This document shows positions 1 through 7,987 of a DNA stretch of 64,000 nucleotides, in pieces. The DNA is taken from assembly GCA_963737075.1 (NCBI GenBank), contig CAVTRI010000002.1, positions 1,054,001 to 1,118,000 of the forward strand. Direction: 5' to 3'. The notes beneath the pieces were generated by a model. That model was not told the DNA's origin. It searched no databases and saw only the letters and a list, made by a program, of their open reading frames with translations. The position numbers and the translations under genes are program-made. Positions within the stretch are counted from its first letter, which is position 1. Each line of letters opens with the position of its first letter. Source of the DNA: CAVTRI01 sp963737075 (GTDB lineage Bacteria; Actinomycetota; Acidimicrobiia; Acidimicrobiales; Palsa-688).

Positions 1-641
1 CGGTCGAGGCTCTCGGCCAGGAGCTCCCGTAGTGGTTTCAGCGAGTCGGTGACCCTGCGCTCGGCGACCTCGAACACCATCGACTCCGCCCGGTCCACGA
101 CGGCCTCGATGTTGTCGGGTACCTGGTAGCCGAGCTCGGCGATCTCGCCGGCAACACCGATCAGCCGGCGCAGCAGCGCATGCTCCTCGATGATGCGGGC
201 GTAACGGCCGGCGCTCGCCGTCGCCGGGGTGTCGGCCTGCAGGCCTATCAGTGCGGCGACGCCACCGACGGCATCGAGCAACCCGGCCCGCGCCAGCTCG
301 TCGGCGACGGTGACCGGGTCGACGGGCTCGCCCTGGCTGTAGAGGGAGCAGGCGGCGTCAAAGATGTGGGCGTGGGCGGGCTTGTAGAAGTCGTCGGCGC
401 GGCAGGTTTCGACGGCGGCGGCGATGGCGTCGCGTGACAGCAGCATCGCCCCCAGCAGGGACTGCTCGGCATCAAGGTTGTGCGGTGGGACACGTCCTGC
501 TCCCCCGCCGGGCCGCTCCGCCGCTCCCGGACGTGCCCTCCCACCGACGGCCCCAGCCGCGACGAAACCGCCGGACCGCTCCGACCATACGCCCCCCCGG
601 TCCTGGTGGCGTCGCCTCGGATCATCAGGTGACTGGACCAT
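1..641 (-). CDS. dnaB: Replicative DNA helicase DnaB, N-terminal part (cut by window edge)
   Basis: DnaB is the hexameric helicase that unwinds DNA at the replication fork. The minus-strand frame is open from the window edge up to an ATG at 641 and gives about 213 residues. It contains the typical DnaB N-terminal domain: the PPHNLDAEQSLLGAML motif about 57 residues in, then the helical region with DFYKPAHAHIF and GEPVDPVTVADEL. A low-complexity Gly/Arg/Ala stretch of about 55 residues precedes the conserved start, so a later start is possible. The RecA-like motor domain lies outside the window. It follows rplI on the same strand, the order seen in mycobacteria (rpsF-ssb-rpsR-rplI-dnaB). Identification is certain; only the start is open. 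Confidence 0.93.
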   Translation of the reverse strand, partial: MVQSPDDPRRRHQDRGGVWSERSGGFVAAGAVGGRARPGAAERPGGGAGRVPPHNLDAEQSLLGAMLLSRDAIAAAVETCRADDFYKPAHAHIFDAACSLYSQGEPVDPVTVADELARAGLLDAVGGVAALIGLQADTPATASAGRYARIIEEHALLRRLIGVAGEIAELGYQVPDNIEAVVDRAESMVFEVAERRVTDSLKPLRELLAESLD

Positions 642-737
642 CCACCCGTCACCTAAACGCAACGAGCCTGTGGGCTGCTAGACCCCGAATGTTGGGGACG
701 ACGCGCCCGGAACTTGGGGACAACGCCGACCTTCTCC

Positions 738-764
738 ACAGTGCCGAACATACATTCGCACTGT
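738..764 (-). terminator. Hairpin between rplI and dnaB
   Basis: ACAGTGC at 738-744 pairs with GCACTGT at 758-764, and the pairing extends inward through GAA/TTC with one bulged C, leaving a loop of about six bases. A second, weaker hairpin (AGCGGGG 767-773 with CCCCGCT 795-801) overlaps the rplI stop. There is no U-tract, so this may be a terminator or attenuator of the ribosomal operon ahead of dnaB, or an mRNA-stabilising stem. The function is inference. Confidence 0.4.
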
Positions 765-799
765 AGAGCGGGGGTGTGTCCTTCGGGTGGTTCGCCCCG

Positions 800-1246
800 C
801 TACGCCTTGACCACGTCGACGGTCACCCGGAACTCCACGTCGCTGTGGAGTTTCACCGGCACCTCGTGAACGCCGAGGTTTCGGATCGGCTCTTCCATGC
901 GCAGCCGGCGCCGGTCCAGGGTGACATGCGCCTGCTGCGCCACCGCGTCCACCACGTCGGCAGGGGTCACCGAGCCGAACAACTTGCCTTCGGCGCCGGC
1001 GCGGGCCGGGATCTGGATCACGATCGGGACCAGCGTCCGGGCGACGGTCTCGGCCGCCTCCCGGTCCCGGGCGTCGCGCAGGTCGCGCGCCCGCCGCATG
1101 GCGTCCGCCTGGGCGTTGACGCCAGACGTGGCGACGATGGCGTGTCCCCTGGGCAGCAGAAAGTTACGGGCGTAGCCGTCAGCCACGTCGCAGATGTCAC
1201 CCCGCTTGCCCAGGTGGTCCACGTCGGCTCGCAACACGACCCGCAT
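800..1246 (-). CDS. rplI: 50S ribosomal protein L9
   Basis: L9 binds domain V of 23S rRNA and helps keep the reading frame during translation. The 148-residue product has the usual bacterial length. Its N-terminal rRNA-binding domain (MRVVLRADVDHLGKRGD, then DGYARNFLLPRGHA) is followed by a charged connecting helix and the C-terminal domain with KLFGSVTP. The ATG at 1246 shares bases with the rpsR stop codon (TGATG), which indicates translational coupling. Hairpins after the stop separate it from dnaB. Confidence 0.97.
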   Translation of the reverse strand: MRVVLRADVDHLGKRGDICDVADGYARNFLLPRGHAIVATSGVNAQADAMRRARDLRDARDREAAETVARTLVPIVIQIPARAGAEGKLFGSVTPADVVDAVAQQAHVTLDRRRLRMEEPIRNLGVHEVPVKLHSDVEFRVTVDVVKA

Positions 1247-1668
1247 CAGGCCTCCACGTCTTCGGGGACCAGCTCGTCGGCGCCGTCGTCGAGCTCGTCG
1301 AGTGTCTCCTCGTCGAGGCCTTCGACGTCAACCGCCTGCTCGTCGGCACCGTCCTCGTGCCGAGCCCCCCGCGGCGGCCGGTTGGGGGTGCGTTCGCTGA
1401 CCGTGCGCTGGGTGTAGGGCAGCAACGCCAGCTCGCGGGCGGTCTTGATGGCCACCTGCACGTCACGCTGGTGCTGGGCGCAGTTGCCGGTCACCCGCCG
1501 AGCCCGGATCTTGCCCCGGTCGCTCATGAACCGCCGAAGCAGGTTGATGTCTTTGTAGTCGACCCAATCCGCGTGTTCCTTACAGAACATGCATACCTTC
1601 TTTTTGCCCCGGGGCCGGGTGTCCTTGACTGCCCGCTTCGAGCGGTCACGGTCGTTGTTGCGTGCCAT
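1246..1668 (-). CDS. rpsR: 30S ribosomal protein S18, with acidic C-terminal extension
   Basis: S18 binds S6 on the small subunit platform. The core of about 80 residues carries CMFCKEHADWVDYKD and the RRFMSDRGKIRARRVTGNC segment. The CxxC pair (C26, C29) resembles zinc-type S18 paralogues. The protein is 140 residues long, about 55 more than usual: the C-terminal tail is rich in Asp and Glu (EETLDELDDGADELVPEDVEA region) and probably disordered. It lies between ssb and rplI and overlaps rplI by one base. The acidic tail is unusual but the reading frame is continuous. Confidence 0.96.
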   Translation of the reverse strand: MARNNDRDRSKRAVKDTRPRGKKKVCMFCKEHADWVDYKDINLLRRFMSDRGKIRARRVTGNCAQHQRDVQVAIKTARELALLPYTQRTVSERTPNRPPRGARHEDGADEQAVDVEGLDEETLDELDDGADELVPEDVEA

Positions 1669-2208
1669 TTAGAACGGATCCTCCTCGTACTGGTATCCCG
1701 CCGGGGCCTCGTTGGGCTCCGAGCGGCCGGCGGGCCGCCCACCGCCGGGTTGGTCGGCGCGGCCGGCAGAGTCGCCCGCGCCGCGCTGCGCGCCGCCGGG
1801 CGCCGGCTGATACCCGCCCGAACCCCCGCCGCCGTCGGGAGTGCGGCGCTCGTTTTTCGACACCGTCGCCGTGGCCCACCGCAGGCTCGGCGCCACTTCG
1901 TCCGCGGTGATCTCGATCTTCGAGCGCCGGTCGCCTTCCTGGGTTTCCCAGGAGCGCTGATCGAGACGGCCGCTCACGACGACGCGGGTGCCCCGACCGA
2001 GCGACTGTGCCGCGTTCTCGGCCAACTGGCCCCAGCACACCACGTCGAAGTACGAGGTGGCCTCGTCCCAGTCGCCGGTCTGACGGTTTTGCCACCGGCG
2101 GTTGACGGCGACGCCGAAGCTGGCAGTCGCCTGGCCGGAGGGAGTAAATCGCAACTCCGGGTCACGGGTGAGATTGCCAGTAATGCTCACATGATTTCCG
2201 TTGGACAT
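1669..2208 (-). CDS. ssb: Single-stranded DNA-binding protein
   Basis: SSB coats single-stranded DNA during replication, recombination and repair and recruits partners through its C-terminal tip. I place the start at the ATG at 2208 (MSNGNHVSITGN), because residues upstream of it overlap the rpsF end. The OB fold covers about residues 1-115 (GNLTRDPELRFTPSG, VVCWGQLAENAAQSLGRGTRVVVSGRL). A flexible Gly/Pro/Arg linker follows and ends in the acidic tip EEDPF, the normal docking motif. It lies between rpsF and rpsR in the conserved actinobacterial order. Confidence 0.96.
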   Translation of the reverse strand: MSNGNHVSITGNLTRDPELRFTPSGQATASFGVAVNRRWQNRQTGDWDEATSYFDVVCWGQLAENAAQSLGRGTRVVVSGRLDQRSWETQEGDRRSKIEITADEVAPSLRWATATVSKNERRTPDGGGGSGGYQPAPGGAQRGAGDSAGRADQPGGGRPAGRSEPNEAPAGYQYEEDPF

Positions 2209-2212
2209 ATCT

Positions 2213-2629
2213 CTACGCTCCATTCGCACTGGGTACCGTCGCCGGTGCCGGCTCCGGAACGCTCGGTGCGGCCGTCCCCCTGTCCGGCGCCGGCCGGGAC
2301 AGCCCCGCAGCCTCCGGCGCCGGCCGGGCGCGCCCAGCCACCTGTTCCGGGATCCGGATCACCTTGTGACGGATCACTTCATCTGCGAGGTGGAGCATCC
2401 GTTCCAGCGCGGTCAGCACCGCCGTTTCAGCGGTGAATTCGATCAGCACGTAATAGCCCTCGCTGCGATGGTGCACCTCGTAGGCGAAGCGACGCCGACC
2501 CCAGCGGTCGACCCGTCCCACGGCGCCACCACCGTCGCTGATGAGCTTGGTCGTCTGATCGACGATGGCCCGGATGGCCTCCTCGTCCAGGCCGGCGTCG
2601 AAAATGACCATGACTTCGTAAGGCCGCAC
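2213..2629 (-). CDS. rpsF: 30S ribosomal protein S6
   Basis: S6 pairs with S18 on the platform of the small subunit. The family start MRPYEVMVIFD fits a GTG at 2629; two GTG codons slightly upstream (2638 and 2641) are alternatives. The core has RRWGRRRFAYEVHH-like residues (RWGRRRFAYEV) and the YVLIEF strand. It is followed by a Pro/Ala-rich tail of about 40 residues, longer than usual. It is the first gene of the rpsF-ssb-rpsR-rplI group. The space between it and the upstream IS630 element (2630-2855) probably holds the operon promoter. Confidence 0.95.
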   Translation of the reverse strand: MRPYEVMVIFDAGLDEEAIRAIVDQTTKLISDGGGAVGRVDRWGRRRFAYEVHHRSEGYYVLIEFTAETAVLTALERMLHLADEVIRHKVIRIPEQVAGRARPAPEAAGLSRPAPDRGTAAPSVPEPAPATVPSANGA

Positions 2630-2855
2630 GGACCTCACCACCTTCCCTGTGGACCCGGCCGCTCGGCGCGGGGCTCCGGGCTTTCCGGAGCAGGGTTGTT
2701 TTGTGTCCCCGTCATGGTAGTCGACCCCGGCGATCCTTCCTTCTCGTGTCGACCACCATCCTGCCCGGGGGGTGTGACCGTCAGGGGGACGGTCGTACCT
2801 GCCGCCGGCCCACCCGACCCGGTCCCAGCCCCGCCCGCGGCGGTAGCCGGTGCTA

Positions 2856-4103
2856 TTGCCGCATCAAGCAACCTTTGCGCGCTTTGAAACAGCACGAAGT
2901 GCTTCATGGTCCTTGTGGCGGTTGCGCCAGGCGATGTAGCGGCGGATCATCGAGTTCTGCTCCTCATGGCTTTGGTGGTCGGTGCCGTTGAGAGCGAAGT
3001 AGCGCAGCGCGGTGAAGTGACATTCGATGCGATTGAGGAAGCTGGCGTTGGTCGGCACATAGGCCAGCTCGGCGTTGTTCGCGGCCGCCCAGTCACCGAC
3101 CCGACTGTCTTTCTTGGTCGAAAGATGCGGAGTGAAGTTGTCCATCACGATCGCGATGCGCACCTCGGGCGGGTAGAGGCTGCGCAGGTAACGGCAGAAC
3201 TCCAAGAACTTGGTCCGGTTCTTCGTGGTCTTGATGTGACCGTAAAGGTGGTCCCGGTTCATGTCCAGCGCGGCGAGCAAATGCCGCACACCCTTGGTGC
3301 GCTTGTAGGTGGCCCGGTTCCGACGCCGCCGCGGGGCCGAGGTTGAGCCCTTCGATCCTCGCCGCACCACCGGCGCCCACTGCTTTCCGGGCCGGGGCAG
3401 CAGATTGAGCGGGCCGAACTCGTCCATCGAGAACACCACCGGTGGGTCGCCTGGCCCAGGGGTCGCCTTGCCCTCGGCGATGTCGTACAGCTCGAGGACA
3501 CGGTTCTTCTTCGCCTCGAAGTCGGAGTCGGTGGACTGCTTCCAGGTCTTCACCGCTTGAAAGGACACCTCCTCGTCACGCAGGACCAGCCGGAGCCCCT
3601 CGTGGGAGATGTCGTCGACCACCCCCTCGGCCACCAAGAACTCAGCCAGCTTGGCCAGGCTCCAGGTCGAGAACGGCAGACCGTGGTCGCCGGGACGGGA
3701 CAAGGCGATCTTCTTGATCGCCTGGCGTTGCGGCAGCGTAAATGTCGGCGGACGGCCACCGGCGTACTTCGGATAGAGCGAATCGAAGCCATCAGCGTTG
3801 AAGTTGTTGATCACTTCGCGTACCCGGTCGGCACTGGTGAAAGTCACCTTGGCAATACCAGACACGTCCATTCCCTGCACCGACAACAGCACCATCTGCG
3901 CCCGCCGCCAAGTAACCACCGAACCCGACGACCGCCGGACGATACGAAGCAGCCGGTTGCCCTCTTCATTCGAGACCTCCCGGACCCGCAAACCTTCCCG
4001 AGCCACCATCACCTCCGATCGGACACCAACATGTCCGATCAGCGTGACCGGCCCTACCTCGCCGATGGTGGATCTACCAGGCAAACGTTCCCGGACGCGG
4101 CAC
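2856..4103 (-). mobile_element. IS630-family insertion sequence, about 1,248 bp with TA target duplication
   Basis: The element is bounded by imperfect terminal inverted repeats. Read inward from the flanking TA, the left end begins TATTGCCGCATC (from 2854) and the complement of the right end begins TAGTGCCGCGTC (from 4105). Counting the TA, 19 of the first 25 positions match. TA occurs directly outside both ends (2854-2855 and 4104-4105), as expected for IS630/Tc1-type transposition, which duplicates TA. One transposase gene fills it. The element sits between rpsF and panB, and its right edge forms part of the panB stop codon. Confidence 0.88.
2864..4009 (-). CDS. IS630-family transposase
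   Basis: This DDE transposase moves the element by cut and paste at TA sites. The N-terminal half holds a helix-turn-helix region (TWRRAQMVLLSVQGMDVSGIA, then ADRVREVINNFNADGF) and the family block GGRPPTFTLPQR. The catalytic triad is visible: D in FSMDEFGPL, D in AIVMDNFTPH and E in NRIECHFTALRYF. The chosen ATG at 4009 gives MVAREGLRVRE, the usual start in relatives; an in-frame TTG at 4084 within the terminal repeat is an alternative. The stop codon lies inside the left terminal repeat. The frame is intact, so the element could be active. Confidence 0.93.
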   Translation of the reverse strand: MVAREGLRVREVSNEEGNRLLRIVRRSSGSVVTWRRAQMVLLSVQGMDVSGIAKVTFTSADRVREVINNFNADGFDSLYPKYAGGRPPTFTLPQRQAIKKIALSRPGDHGLPFSTWSLAKLAEFLVAEGVVDDISHEGLRLVLRDEEVSFQAVKTWKQSTDSDFEAKKNRVLELYDIAEGKATPGPGDPPVVFSMDEFGPLNLLPRPGKQWAPVVRRGSKGSTSAPRRRRNRATYKRTKGVRHLLAALDMNRDHLYGHIKTTKNRTKFLEFCRYLRSLYPPEVRIAIVMDNFTPHLSTKKDSRVGDWAAANNAELAYVPTNASFLNRIECHFTALRYFALNGTDHQSHEEQNSMIRRYIAWRNRHKDHEALRAVSKRAKVA

Positions 4104-4984
4104 TATACCCCGACGAGCGCCCGCTCGGGCACGAGACCGAGCGCCTCGGCCACGGGTCTTGGCAGGTGGTACGACTCGGCATCGGTCGGGAACCGGCCGG
4201 CGCGCACATCAGCCGCCCAGTGCGCCAGCCCGTCGACCGCGACGTCACGCAGGCTGGCGTAGCGGCGCACGAACTTCGGCGCCAACCGTTCCTCGAGGCC
4301 GAGCACGTCGTGGAACACCAGCACCTGCCCGTCGCAGTGCGGGCCAGCGCCGATCCCGATCGTCGGCACCTGGACCTGAGCCGACACGAGGGCCGCTACC
4401 TGTTCGGGAATGCCTTCGAGCACGATCGCGAAGCAGCCGGCCGCCGCGAGCGCCTGGGCGTCGGCGATCAAGTTGCGGACAGCGTCGACGTCCTTCGCCT
4501 GGACCTTGAAGCCGCCGAACGCGTGCATCGACTGAGGGGTCAGTCCCAGATGGCCCATGACGGGGATCTCCGCGTCGACGATCGCCTCGACCACGGGCAC
4601 CCGCTTGCGCCCACCTTCCAGCTTGACGGCCGCGGCACCGCCACGCACCAGGCGGGCAGCATTGCGGACGGCGTCGGTGACACCGGTGTGGTAGCTCATC
4701 CACGGCAGGTCGGCGACGACCAGCGGACCCGGCGACGCCGCCGTGGCCTCCGCCAATCCCCGTCTCACCGCCGAGGTGTGATGCACCAGATCGTCGACGG
4801 TGACCTGCAGCGTGTCGTCGTAGCCGAGCACAGTCATGGCGACGGAATCGCCGACCAAGATGACGTCGACGCCCGCGGCGTGGGCGATGCGAGCGGTGGG
4901 TGCGTCGTACGCCGTCACCATCACGAGCGGCACGCCGCTGCCCTTTCGCGCGCGAATCTCTGGCGTCGTCATGCTGGCTGCCAT
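4103..4984 (-). CDS. panB: 3-methyl-2-oxobutanoate hydroxymethyltransferase
   Basis: PanB catalyses the first committed step of pantothenate (coenzyme A) synthesis: methylene-tetrahydrofolate plus ketoisovalerate gives ketopantoate. The ATG at 4984 is preceded by AGGAGG at good spacing and gives MAASMTTPEIRARKG. Family motifs are MVTAYDAPTARIAHAAGVD, VGDSVAMTVLGYDDTLQVT (metal-binding Asp), MGHLGLTPQS and EGIPEQVAALV with its catalytic Glu. Length (293 residues) is normal. The last base of the TAG stop belongs to the adjacent IS630 element, so the insertion left the protein complete or nearly so. No panC is nearby. Confidence 0.95.
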   Translation of the reverse strand: MAASMTTPEIRARKGSGVPLVMVTAYDAPTARIAHAAGVDVILVGDSVAMTVLGYDDTLQVTVDDLVHHTSAVRRGLAEATAASPGPLVVADLPWMSYHTGVTDAVRNAARLVRGGAAAVKLEGGRKRVPVVEAIVDAEIPVMGHLGLTPQSMHAFGGFKVQAKDVDAVRNLIADAQALAAAGCFAIVLEGIPEQVAALVSAQVQVPTIGIGAGPHCDGQVLVFHDVLGLEERLAPKFVRRYASLRDVAVDGLAHWAADVRAGRFPTDAESYHLPRPVAEALGLVPERALVGV

Positions 4985-5087
4985 CGCAGACCTCCTCGTC
5001 CGTCCAGCGCCCCACGGCTGCCGGCGGTACGACGATGGTACCGGGAGTTGGCGGATACGTCGAGAACAGGGGCCATAACCTGCCCTT

Positions 5088-5243
5088 ATGACCTGCGACA
5101 ACTGCGGCGCCTCTGATACCCGCCTGGTCGCCGTCCACCGTCTCTACCTGGTTCCCGAGGTCGTCCGCGTCGAGGAGCAAGAGTGGTGGTGCCCCGCCTG
5201 CCGATCGCAATATCCCCACCAGGAGGCCGCCGCCTCCAGATGA
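5088..5243 (+). CDS. Small zinc-ribbon-like protein, 51 residues
   Basis: A short frame starting with ATG at 5088 encodes two cysteine pairs, CDNC near the N-terminus and CPAC near residue 35, about 30 residues apart. This is the pattern of a rubredoxin/zinc-ribbon knuckle that binds one metal ion. Between them lies a Val/Glu-rich stretch (LYLVPEVVRVEEQEWW) that could form the beta strands. It is divergent from panB, about 100 bp away. No strong Shine-Dalgarno is seen. Function unknown; coding status is supported by the motif symmetry only. Confidence 0.6.
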   Translation: MTCDNCGASDTRLVAVHRLYLVPEVVRVEEQEWWCPACRSQYPHQEAAASR

Positions 5244-5296
5244 CTGCAGCCGGCTCGGGGACGACGCCGACTGAGTCTTTCCCTGAAGGAAGCCCG

Positions 5297-5581
5297 TCAG
5301 GCGTTGCCGCCCGCGTGGAAGATGTTCTCGGCGATCTTGTGAAGGTCCTGCTGCAAGGTCGTCAACTGGGTGTGGGCGTTTTTGAGAGCGGTCGAGCACT
5401 GGGGCCAGGTGTCCGAACGAAACTGCTGGGCCAGGTTGCCGTCCCACACGTTGGGCTCCGACAGTGTCTGACCCTGGTTCTCGAGTTGCTGGATGGCGCC
5501 GATGAACTGACCGTTGAGAATGGACTGGATCTGGGCGATCGCCTGCTTCGCCTCAGGAGTCGAGAGAACCCGGTCTGCCAT
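5297..5581 (-). CDS. WXG100-family (ESAT-6-like) protein
   Basis: The 94-residue, mostly helical protein has the length and layout of WXG100 proteins, which form helical hairpins and are substrates or partners of type VII secretion. The turn motif is WDG (in EPNVWDGNLAQQF), in the position of the family WxG. The helices before and after it carry the usual pattern of Ala, Gln and Leu. It ends with GGNA and lacks a clear YxxxD/E export signal. It is transcribed divergently from the EccC-like gene 114 bp away, so the two probably share a control region and work together. Confidence 0.85.
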   Translation of the reverse strand: MADRVLSTPEAKQAIAQIQSILNGQFIGAIQQLENQGQTLSEPNVWDGNLAQQFRSDTWPQCSTALKNAHTQLTTLQQDLHKIAENIFHAGGNA

Positions 5582-5695
5582 GTGTCTGCGTGCTCCTTGC
5601 GTCGTGTCCGCCCGGCCAATGGCAGAGCGCCTGTCGTGGGAGAACCTACTGTGGCGCTGGCTGGCCCCATATAGGGAGGGCTTACCATTGGAGGC

Positions 5696-7987
5696 ATGAA
5701 GCTGGTCGCGGCGGGACCCGAGCGGCCCCGCGGCCAAGCCGCAGAGACCGGGGCGCCAGGAGCCGAGCGGCCCGCGCGGCCCCAGGGCGGCCGCTGGGAC
5801 ATCGATGTCAGCGCGGACCCCACGCAGGCCACCGTGGGTGACCTCGCGCGGGCCTTGCAGGTAGCGCCATCCGGCACCGGCGACCGCAACACCGGCTTGA
5901 TGGTTGACGGGTTGTGGGCACCGGGCGACCTGAGCCTCTTCGAAGCCGGCGTCCACGAGGGTGCCGAGGTGCGCCTCGACGGGGGGAGCCCGGCTCCGCC
6001 CCCGGCTACCGGACTCGTGGAGGTGGCCGTGGTGGCGGGCCTCGACGCCGGCGCCCGGTGCCAGCTGGGGGCGGGAACCCATCTCGTCGGCCGTGCGGCC
6101 GAAGCGGCCGTGGTGCTCGCCGACATCACCGTGTCCCGCCAACACTGCGTGCTCGACGTCTCTGCCGACGGGTCGGTGCGTATATGGGACCGCTCCAGCA
6201 GTGGGACGTTCGTCGACGGCCGGCCGATCACAGAACCGACGCTGCTCCCGCCGGACGCCGTCGTCGAGACCGGCGCGGTGGCGTGGGTGGTGCGGCCGCC
6301 CACGGAAGGCGACCGCCTGAGTGGTACCGACCGGTTCCGGGACCTGACACCGACGGGGCTCATCAACCTCAACCGCCCGCCGCGCTTCGCTCCCCCGGCC
6401 GGACCGCCCCGGTTGTCGCCACCGAAAGCGCCGAGCTCGGTGGGGTCGGCACCGTTCAGTTTGGTCGCGATCCTGGCGCCGGCGGTGATGGGCGCGGTGA
6501 TGGTGTTCGCCTTGAAAAATGTCGCCTATCTCGCGTTTGCGGGCCTGTCGCCGCTGATGGCGCTCGGCAACTGGTGGGAGTCCAAGCATCGCTCACGCCG
6601 CGCGCTGCGGTCTGACACGCGGCGCTACGCCGCCGATCTGGACGCGTTCAGCGCCGAGCTGTCCCAGGCGCACGCGCAGGCGACGACACTTCGACGCGCC
6701 CGGACGCCCGATGTGGCGGAGGTTCTGCGGAGGGCCGCCACCCCGAGCGCCCACCTGTGGGAGCGACGGTTGGGCCATGGCGACTTCGGAGCCCTGTCCG
6801 CGGGTATCGGCGACGTCCGCTGGACGCCCGATCTGCCGCATGCCGCCGGCGAAGCCGTGCCGCACGAGGTGATGGAGCGGCTGGCCCGCTACGGCACGCT
6901 GATCAGCGTGCCGCTCCCAGTGGAGCTGGCGGAGGGCGGGGTGGTCGGCGTGGTCGGCGACCGGGCCGCCGCACTCGCGGTCGCCCGCAGCCTCCTGGTG
7001 CAGGCCGCCGTCCACCACGGCCCGGCCGATATGCGGATCGCGGTCACGGTGCTCGGCGCCGGCGGGCACGGTGATGGAAGTGGGGCGGCGGGCGCCTGGG
7101 ATTGGGCGAAGTGGCTGCCGCACACCCGGGACCACCGTCCCGGTCCCGCCAACCGCCGACTGCTGACGGCCACGGCGCCCGAGGCCGTCCGCCTCCTGGA
7201 GGGGCTGATCGCCAGCCGGTCCCCGGAGCAGCCCGGTTCCGGCAAGGCGCCGCAGGCACCGATCACCCTGCTGGTCGTCGACGGGGAGGAGCTCCTGGCC
7301 GGGCGGATCAGCCCGGCTCGGGCGGTGCTGCGCGGCGACGCCGGACCGAGCGCGGGAATCGTCGTGGCCAGCACACCGGACCGGCTGCCATCGCTGTGCA
7401 CAGCGATTGTGACCGTCGATGCCAGTGGCGCCGCTCGCCTGAGCGAGCCCCGCCGAGGCGTCCGCGATCAGGACCTTCTGGCCTGCGGGATCGGCGAGGC
7501 TGAAGCGCGGGAGTGCGCAAGGGTGCTGGCCCGCTATGAGGACCCCGAGCTCATGCTGGACGGCGCCGTCCTCCCGGAACTGGTGCCGTTGCTCCAGGTC
7601 CTTGATATGCCGGCGCCGGACGCTTCGGTGGTGGCGGAGCGCTGGGCCGGCCAGGACGGGTTCCATCTGCGGGCGCCGATCGGGCTGGCGGCCCGGGGGG
7701 CGTTTTGGCTGGAGTTGGACCGGCACGGCCCCCACGGCTTGATCGGCGGCACGACGGGCTCGGGCAAGAGCGAGCTTCTGAAGACGCTGGTGGCGGCGCT
7801 CGCCGCCTCGTACCCGCCGAGCGAGTTGACCTTCGGATTGTTCGACTTCAAGGGGGGTTCGACGTTCGTCGAGTTTGCCGACCTGCCCCACACCGTCGGC
7901 ATGGCGAGCGACCTCGATGTCAGCTTGGCCCGCCGGGCGTTGCAGTGTCTGAGGGCCGAGCTTGCTGTTCCGGGAGCGGGCATTTGA
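5696..7987 (+). CDS. EccC/EssC-like FtsK/SpoIIIE ATPase, N-terminal part before a frameshift
   Basis: This is the first half of a membrane ATPase of the type VII secretion family. ATG at 5696 follows TGGAGG. An N-terminal ubiquitin-like/FHA part (about residues 1-210) contains an FHA fold with LVGRAAEAAVVLADITVSRQH. Two membrane segments lie at about 258-298 (FSLVAILAPAVMGAVMVFAL and the following hydrophobic stretch). The first FtsK domain has the Walker A motif GGTTGSGKSEL and the FDFKGG Walker B-like strand. After CLRAEL the frame is lost at about 7965 and ends at 7987; the downstream frame continues the protein. FHA plus three ATPase domains resembles Bacillus/Streptomyces EssC/EccC. Confidence 0.88.
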   Translation: MKLVAAGPERPRGQAAETGAPGAERPARPQGGRWDIDVSADPTQATVGDLARALQVAPSGTGDRNTGLMVDGLWAPGDLSLFEAGVHEGAEVRLDGGSPAPPPATGLVEVAVVAGLDAGARCQLGAGTHLVGRAAEAAVVLADITVSRQHCVLDVSADGSVRIWDRSSSGTFVDGRPITEPTLLPPDAVVETGAVAWVVRPPTEGDRLSGTDRFRDLTPTGLINLNRPPRFAPPAGPPRLSPPKAPSSVGSAPFSLVAILAPAVMGAVMVFALKNVAYLAFAGLSPLMALGNWWESKHRSRRALRSDTRRYAADLDAFSAELSQAHAQATTLRRARTPDVAEVLRRAATPSAHLWERRLGHGDFGALSAGIGDVRWTPDLPHAAGEAVPHEVMERLARYGTLISVPLPVELAEGGVVGVVGDRAAALAVARSLLVQAAVHHGPADMRIAVTVLGAGGHGDGSGAAGAWDWAKWLPHTRDHRPGPANRRLLTATAPEAVRLLEGLIASRSPEQPGSGKAPQAPITLLVVDGEELLAGRISPARAVLRGDAGPSAGIVVASTPDRLPSLCTAIVTVDASGAARLSEPRRGVRDQDLLACGIGEAEARECARVLARYEDPELMLDGAVLPELVPLLQVLDMPAPDASVVAERWAGQDGFHLRAPIGLAARGAFWLELDRHGPHGLIGGTTGSGKSELLKTLVAALAASYPPSELTFGLFDFKGGSTFVEFADLPHTVGMASDLDVSLARRALQCLRAELAVPGAGI

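Noticed and set aside
1357..2436. Long plus-strand open frame opposite rpsR and ssb
   Set aside because: It lies antisense to conserved ribosomal and SSB genes with full motifs.
2635..2907. Minus-strand frame between IS630 and rpsF
   Set aside because: It starts inside the transposase gene and has low-complexity sequence; the region more likely carries the rpsF promoter.
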